From assembly GCA_017411235.1 (NCBI GenBank), contig JAFPMR010000280.1, forward strand, positions 1 through 5,942: 5,942 bases of DNA, written 5' to 3'. This document shows, piece after piece, positions 5,904 through 5,942 of the stretch. Below the pieces are notes generated by a model that made no database searches, was not told the origin of the DNA, and saw only the letters and a program-made list of their open reading frames with translations. This DNA comes from Bacilli bacterium (lineage in GTDB: Bacteria > Bacillota_I > Bacilli_A > RF39 > UBA660). Positions within the stretch are counted from its first letter, which is position 1; the number at the start of each line of letters is the position of its first letter. A program made the position numbers and the translations under genes.

Positions 5904-5942
5904 TGATACAACAAAACTATATATATATGAATTAATTAAACC
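5887..5942 (+). CDS. Start of a further gene, cut by the right edge
   Basis: ATG 5887 opens a frame that stays open to the last base (18 codons, MNNLNDDTTKLYIYELIK). Other frames close: ATG 5900 meets TAA at 5933-5935, and the HNH frame meets TGA straight after its stop. A weak purine stretch GAGAG (5875-5879) lies 7 bases upstream. It would overlap the HNH gene by 17 bases, in keeping with the overlaps at 1613 and 2844. Too short for any functional call. Confidence 0.5.
   Translation, partial: MNNLNDDTTKLYIYELIK

Noticed and set aside
1..5942. Alternative genetic code (TAG or TGA read as an amino acid), as in some AT-rich giant phages
   Set aside because: All genes read through at full length under the standard code, with no in-frame TAG or TGA and a TGA stop at 5901-5903; nothing requires recoding.

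Overview
The window is a very AT-rich stretch (about a quarter G+C by my count of sample lines), densely packed with genes all on the + strand. It most likely comes from a large (jumbo) bacteriophage genome. The main evidence is a multisubunit RNA polymerase split into several short polypeptides: the C-terminal part of a beta-like subunit, a separate N-terminal beta' fragment with its zinc ribbon and DxDGD motif, and a separate C-terminal beta' fragment with the second zinc site. From established knowledge, such fragmented RNA polymerases are typical of phiKZ-like and AR9/PBS1-like jumbo phages. Shine-Dalgarno sequences of the AAGGAG type precede most starts, so the expression machinery is bacterial. 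All frames read under the standard bacterial code, and the stops are TAA (five) and TGA (one).

Layout: 1-1638 is the 3' part of the beta-like gene, whose start lies outside the window. 1613-2851 is the beta' N-terminal fragment. 2844-3245 is a small Lys-rich, single-pass membrane protein with an acidic tail. 3245-4225 is the beta' C-terminal fragment. 4241-5281 is a RecB/AddB-like PD-(D/E)XK nuclease. 5295-5903 is an HNH-type zinc protein with a C-terminal DUF5710-like domain. From 5887 to the right edge another gene appears to start. The first four genes overlap by 1 to 26 bases and the other gaps are 13 to 15 bases, so this looks like one translationally coupled operon. I see no promoter, terminator, RNA gene, CRISPR array or insertion sequence, and no gene-free stretch above 20 bases.

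Together the first three large genes supply much of a phage-encoded RNA polymerase core (beta C part, beta' N and beta' C). The nuclease and HNH protein suggest DNA-processing functions made from the same transcript. A small membrane protein of unknown role sits between the two beta' halves.

The least expected signal is not a gene. On my reading the window contains no CATG and no GATC. Codon choice bends to avoid both: all 9 His codons followed by G are CAC while the other 27 are CAT, and the only AGG and CGG arginine codons both sit directly before TCA. This points to strong counter-selection by restriction (or a related process) acting on this genome.
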